Source: Leifsonia poae (GTDB lineage: Bacteria > Actinomycetota > Actinomycetes > Actinomycetales > Microbacteriaceae). From it: 64,000 nucleotides of DNA. Positions 60,192 to 64,000 of the stretch are shown one piece after another. Below the pieces are notes generated by a model. It was not told the DNA's origin. It did no database searches and saw only the letters and a program-made list of their open reading frames with translations. Numbering within the stretch: position 1 is the first letter of the stretch; each line of letters starts with the position of its first letter. The stretch spans positions 620,001 to 684,000 of the forward strand of contig NZ_JAIHLP010000002.1 in assembly GCF_020009625.1 (NCBI RefSeq), given 5' to 3'. A program made the translations under genes and the position numbers.

Positions 60192-61652
60192 TCAGCGCAC
60201 GCGCACCGGGAGGATCGTCACCGCGGCGAGGGCGACGAGCACGAGGGCGGCGACCCAGACCACGGCGTATCCACCGCTCAGGGCGACGACGAATCCGGCG
60301 AGTGCCGGACCGAGCGCCTGTCCGAGGTTGGTGGCGAGTCCGGCGACGCCGAGGTCTCGGCCCGCCGCCTTGGCGTCGGGGAGCACATCGATCAGGAGCG
60401 CCTGGTCGACGGGCGTGTAGATGCCGAAGGCGAGTCCAGCTACGACGGCTTGGATGAAGAGGCCGGGGACCGTCGGCGAGATCAGGGGGATCGCCATCGA
60501 CGCCGCCATGAGGAGCGACGACACGAAGACGAAGCTCTTGCGCCGCCGCCAGCGGTCCGAGAGCGCTCCGGCCACCACGATCGCCAGGACCGTCGTCGGG
60601 AGGCCTGCGAGCGCGAGCAGCGGAACGAGCGTGGTCGCCTCCGCCTGGCTGAGAGCTGGCTTCACGTAACTCTGGAGCATGTAGAAGGACAGGGCACCCG
60701 AAACGCCGTACCCGAAGGTCAGCAGGATGCGCGCGATCCAGACCCAGCGGTAATCGCGGCTGCGCAAGGCGTAGGTGAATCCGAGCGCAAACGCTTTCCA
60801 GCTGAAGGGCGGGACCTGCAGCGAGACGGACGAGCGGTCCCTGACCCGGAACACGAAGATCAGCACGATAACCACGACGAGGGCGGCGAAGACGAAGTAG
60901 CTGTTGAGGCCGAGTGTGGCGAAGGCGACGCCCGCGGCCACGCTTCCCAGGATGCCGCCGACGAAGGAGCCCAGACCGCCGATACCCGAGATCGTGCCGC
61001 GACGGGCTTCGGGGATCCGGTCGGCCAGTGTGGCGCCCAAGGGGGCCTGCGCCGCGTTGAGCGCAGCCTGCGCGATCGCCCAGAGGACGACGAGCACTGC
61101 GACGGTCGGCGCGAAGCGCACACCGACCAGGAACGCCGCCCCGATCGCGACGCCGACGAGCATCCACGGAGCGCGGCGCCCCAGGCGCGAGCGTGTGCGA
61201 TCGGAGAACACTCCGATCAGCGGCTGAACGATCATGGTCGCCGCGACGCCGATCGACGTGACGAGAGCGAGCGACTGGGCGCGGCTCGCGTCGAAGGTCG
61301 CCAGGATTCCGAGCAGCCGGCTCTGGTCGGCGGTCGCGGTCGCGGCTCCCGCTGCGATCGCGTCGCGCAGAGCGGTGAGCTGCTGGAGGTCGACGCCGGC
61401 GTCGCGCCCGGTGAAGAACTGCGCCATGGCCAGGAGCTGCACCTGGTTCGGCAGGAGAACCGCGGCCACGCCTCCCCAGATGGCGGTGAATGCCACGAAC
61501 GTGAGCGCGTACCAGACCCCGTAGCGACGCAGAGCCCGACCTCGCAGGTACTGCTCGGACGTTCCCGGCTCGAATGGTTCCAGGACGTCGGGATCGACGG
61601 TCGTCACCGCTGAGGCGCCGCTGAGAGGCAGGTCGGTGGAGGGGGTTGTCAT
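60192..61652 (-). CDS. MFS transporter
   Basis: 486-aa, about twelve membrane helices, first after residue 50. The conserved A-type loop is VFSDRTRSRLGRRAPWML between helices 2 and 3, with its repeat (VAGALSDRWRRRKSFVF) in the second half. A ~50-residue hydrophilic N-terminus and a large loop after helix 1 (ATATADQSRLLGILATFDASRAQ) are unusual. First gene of the nine-gene leftward operon, downstream of the TetR2 operator; probable glycoside or sugar importer. GGAG before the ATG at 61652. Confidence 0.88.
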   Translation of the reverse strand: MTTPSTDLPLSGASAVTTVDPDVLEPFEPGTSEQYLRGRALRRYGVWYALTFVAFTAIWGGVAAVLLPNQVQLLAMAQFFTGRDAGVDLQQLTALRDAIAAGAATATADQSRLLGILATFDASRAQSLALVTSIGVAATMIVQPLIGVFSDRTRSRLGRRAPWMLVGVAIGAAFLVGVRFAPTVAVLVVLWAIAQAALNAAQAPLGATLADRIPEARRGTISGIGGLGSFVGGILGSVAAGVAFATLGLNSYFVFAALVVVIVLIFVFRVRDRSSVSLQVPPFSWKAFALGFTYALRSRDYRWVWIARILLTFGYGVSGALSFYMLQSYVKPALSQAEATTLVPLLALAGLPTTVLAIVVAGALSDRWRRRKSFVFVSSLLMAASMAIPLISPTVPGLFIQAVVAGLAFGIYTPVDQALLIDVLPDAKAAGRDLGVAGLATNLGQALGPALAGFVVALSGGYAVVWVAALVLVALAAVTILPVRVR

Positions 61653-61735
61653 CGGGGCTCCAAAGGCTCTTCATCGAACGGGAGGTCCATGCGGGGAATC
61701 GTGCGTCGGCGCGGATGCTGGGACGCGTCGTTAAA

Positions 61736-61769
61736 CAGAAACAGTATCTGTTTCTGCTTTTTGGTGCAA
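61736..61769 (-). promoter_or_regulatory. TetR2 operator, site 2, overlapping the MFS-operon promoter
   Basis: CAGAAACAG (61736-61744), TAT, then CTGTTTCTG (61748-61756) form a perfect palindrome with 9-bp arms. On the minus strand TTGCAC (61764-61769) and TACTGT (61741-61746) are exactly 17 bases apart, a good sigma-70-type promoter whose -10 box lies inside the palindrome. The site is 84 bases upstream of the MFS start and matches site 1 at 49493 in 19 of 21 positions. Confidence 0.8.
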
Positions 61770-61785
61770 GCCCATCGCTTCCCCG

Positions 61786-64000
61786 TCACGCACCGTTGGC
61801 GCGCTCGAGCAACGGCGCGATCGACGCCGGATCGAAGGACCCTCCGCTGAACCCGCGCAAGCGGTCCAAGGGGATGGCTGCCGCCATCCGCGCGGTGTCG
61901 CCGCCGAGCGCGTCGCTGGTGTCGTCCGCCTGCTCATCACCCCGCCCCTGCCCCATGGCCGCCGCGAACAACGGCCCGGCCAGCGGATGGCTCATGACCT
62001 CGCCGAGCGTCGACTCCATCGACAGCGGAAGGCGCAGCTGGTCGCCATCGACGACGAGGACCTCGGTCAGACGCAGGTCACGACTCGACGCGCCCGCCGA
62101 GACGAGGTACCTCCCCGGCTCCACCTGCCAGCCATCGATCCTCTCGTCCCAGTAGGCGAGATCGTCTCGGCGGATCCGGATCTCCGTGTCGACGGTCTCA
62201 CCGGCCTGCACGGCGACGGAACGGAAGCCCTTGAGCTCGCGTGGCGCACGGCGCATGGCCGACTCCGGCGCGGCCACGTAGAGCTGGACGACCTCACGCC
62301 CCGCCCGGTCCCCGGTGTTGGTGATCCGCACCCGCGCACGGATCCCCTCGGCATCGGTCTCGAGTGCGAGCGTGTCATACCGGAAAGTGGTGTAGCTGAG
62401 ACCGTGACCGAACGGGAAGCCGATCTCGAGCTCACGGGCGTCGTACCAGCGGTAGCCGACGTAGATGCTCTCCCCGTAGAGCACACGCGAATTCTCACCC
62501 GGGAAGTTGAGGTACGAGGGCGCATCCTGGATACGCACGGGCACCGTCTCGCTCAGCCGCCCCGAGGGGTTGACCGCACCGAACAGCACGTCGGCGATCG
62601 CTCCGCCCCCGGCCTGGCCGAGCAGACCGCCGTCGAGGATCCCGGCCGCGTGCTCCGAGACCTCGGCCAGCCGGAGGACGCCGCCGTGGCTCAGCACGAC
62701 GACGGTGCGCGGCTGGGCCGCCGCCACGGCGCGCAGGAGCGCGAGCTGCCGCGCCGGCAGCTCGATGTCGTCGCGGTCGAAGCCCTCGGACTCGTCGGCG
62801 TCGTCCAGCCCGAGGAAGAGCACGGCGACATCGGCCGCGCGTGCGACCGCGACCGCGTCCGCGAGCGATCGCCCCTCATCATCGCCTCTGCTCGCCGGCC
62901 AACCTTCGGCGTACTCGACGCGTCCCGGTGCAGCCGACAGCGCCCGGAGCTCGTCGAGCGGCACCTCGACGCGCGTCGCCCGAACGTGCGAGCTCCCACC
63001 ACCCTGGTAGCGGGGCGTCTGCGCGAAGCGTCCGATTACGGCGATCGACGCTCCCGGCGACAGCGGCAGCACCTCGTCCCGGTTCTGCAGCAGCACGATG
63101 CTCCGCGAGGCCGCCTCCCTGGCCAACGCGTGGTGCTCATCGAAGTCCGCGGCGGCACCGGACGCACCCTCGCTGCGCTCGATCAGTCGCACGACGTTCC
63201 CGGCCGCCGCCTCGAGGGCGTCCGGGTCGAGTTCACCGCAGGCGACAGCCTCGGCGAGCGCGGCGTCCGCCTGGGCGTCCCCACCCGGCATCGTGAGATC
63301 GAGCCCCGCACGTACGGCGGCCACCCGATCGCGCACCGCGCCCCAGTCGCTCACGACGGCGCCGTCGAAACCCCACTCTCCACGCAGCACGTCGGTCAGC
63401 AGCCATCGGTTCTCCGAGGTGTAGACGCCGTTGAGCTTGTTATAGGCGCACATCACCGTCCACGGCTTCGATCCCGTGACGATCCGTTCGAATCCGCGCA
63501 GATAGATCTCGCGGAGCGCTCGCGTGTCGACCTGCGAGTCCGATCGCATGCGGTCGTGCTCGGCGTTGTTCGCGGCGAAGTGCTTCACGGACGCGCCGAT
63601 CCCCTCCCCTTGGATGCCGTCGACCCACGCAGATCCGAGCACCCCCGTCAGGTGGGGGTCTTCGGAGAAGTACTCGAAGTTGCGTCCGCCTCGGGGGTCG
63701 CGTTTGATGTTGACCCCAGGCCCGAGGAGCACACCGACACCGTAGTGGCGCGCCTCTCGACCGAGCGCCGCACCGATCCGCTCAACGAGGTCGGGATCCC
63801 AGCTCTGGGAGAGGCCGGCTGCAGGGGGAAAGCAGGTCGCCGGCTCGCTCGGCGCGATGCCGAGATGGTCGTGCGCGCCCTTCTGCGCCCGGACGCCGTG
63901 TGGGCCGTCGGTGAGGACGATCCCCCTCGGGGATCCGGGGAGGCTCTTGGTCGCCCAGAAGGACGCACCGCTTGTGAGCGCGGCCTTCTCGGTGATGGTC
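61786..64000 (-). CDS. GH3 beta-glucosidase (partial, N-terminus beyond window)
   Basis: The frame is open to the right edge and about 737 residues are visible. From the N-terminal side: SFWATKSLPGSPRGIVLTDGPHGVRAQ, VLLGPGVNIKRDPRGGRNFEYFSEDP, SVKHFAANNAEHDRMRSDSQVDTRALREIY, nucleophile in GAVVSDWGAVRDR, sandwich domain, and C-terminal fibronectin-III (GREVVQLYVAAPESAMRRAPRELKGF). Only about 20 residues are missing. Close paralogue of the GH3 at 57,893. Its 3' end lies just before the MFS operon promoter region, on the same strand. Confidence 0.93.
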   Translation of the reverse strand, partial: TITEKAALTSGASFWATKSLPGSPRGIVLTDGPHGVRAQKGAHDHLGIAPSEPATCFPPAAGLSQSWDPDLVERIGAALGREARHYGVGVLLGPGVNIKRDPRGGRNFEYFSEDPHLTGVLGSAWVDGIQGEGIGASVKHFAANNAEHDRMRSDSQVDTRALREIYLRGFERIVTGSKPWTVMCAYNKLNGVYTSENRWLLTDVLRGEWGFDGAVVSDWGAVRDRVAAVRAGLDLTMPGGDAQADAALAEAVACGELDPDALEAAAGNVVRLIERSEGASGAAADFDEHHALAREAASRSIVLLQNRDEVLPLSPGASIAVIGRFAQTPRYQGGGSSHVRATRVEVPLDELRALSAAPGRVEYAEGWPASRGDDEGRSLADAVAVARAADVAVLFLGLDDADESEGFDRDDIELPARQLALLRAVAAAQPRTVVVLSHGGVLRLAEVSEHAAGILDGGLLGQAGGGAIADVLFGAVNPSGRLSETVPVRIQDAPSYLNFPGENSRVLYGESIYVGYRWYDARELEIGFPFGHGLSYTTFRYDTLALETDAEGIRARVRITNTGDRAGREVVQLYVAAPESAMRRAPRELKGFRSVAVQAGETVDTEIRIRRDDLAYWDERIDGWQVEPGRYLVSAGASSRDLRLTEVLVVDGDQLRLPLSMESTLGEVMSHPLAGPLFAAAMGQGRGDEQADDTSDALGGDTARMAAAIPLDRLRGFSGGSFDPASIAPLLERANGA

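Noticed and set aside
63648..64000. Possible frameshift in the last GH3 gene
   Set aside because: Reading from the right edge, the frame continues without a stop from IVLTDGPHGVRAQ into LLGPGVNIKRDPRGG, so the gene is only cut by the window.

Overview
This is a high-GC window (many GTG/TTG starts, dense 4-bp ATGA/GTGA stop-start overlaps) from an actinobacterium. The gene order aroC-aroE-mltG-ruvX-alaS, pdxS-pdxT-yebC-ruvCAB-yajC-secDF-relA and a zinc-free S4 fit Microbacteriaceae (Leifsonia/Microbacterium-like). The genus is not certain from the sequence alone.

Positions 1-29,000 are chromosomal core. The left block, transcribed leftward, holds chorismate synthase (cut by the window edge), shikimate dehydrogenase with a repetitive N-terminal extension, MltG, RuvX, AlaRS, two small membrane proteins and ribosomal protein S4. 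Next come RarA, then rightward a membrane-anchored cyclophilin, a DUF349 protein and an unassigned 190-aa protein. A long leftward block follows: pdxS, pdxT, a small P-loop kinase, yebC, ruvCAB, yajC-secD-secF, a rhodanese and relA. Divergent from pdxS are a MocR/PdxR-type regulator and pyridoxal kinase, so PLP synthesis, salvage and control sit together. A HIT protein and thrS close the core.

At 29.03-29.23 kb there is a junction: a thrS leader with an inverted repeat, an orphan leftward terminator and a 3' remnant of a short-chain dehydrogenase. From there to the right edge everything is a glycoside-utilisation locus. Unit A (rightward, 29.35-38.5 kb) is an esterase, LacZ-type GH2, GH3, GH51 and TetR. 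Unit B (leftward, 47.4-38.5 kb) is an oligosaccharide/oligopeptide-type ABC importer (binding lipoprotein, permease, a fused permease-ATPase, ATPase) followed by GH2 and GH1, with a divergent LacI regulator. Unit C (leftward, 61.65-50.17 kb) is an MFS transporter, GH3, GH1, a zinc dehydrogenase, an HSL esterase, a CocE-type hydrolase, a short GH3 and a Gfo/Idh oxidoreductase. Another GH3 runs off the right edge. A second TetR and a divergent esterase lie between B and C.

No glycosidase or esterase here has a visible signal peptide; only the ABC binding protein does. The picture is uptake of intact, probably acylated glycosides followed by cytoplasmic de-acylation and stepwise removal of several sugars (beta-galactose, beta-glucose and arabinose types), as expected for plant glycosides or saponins. 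Two operators tie the units together: a 21-bp palindrome shared (19/21) by the TetR2-esterase promoter region and the unit C promoter, and a 16-bp sequence shared by the LacI-ABC intergenic region and the unit A promoter region. I saw no tRNA, rRNA, CRISPR, transposase or integrase.
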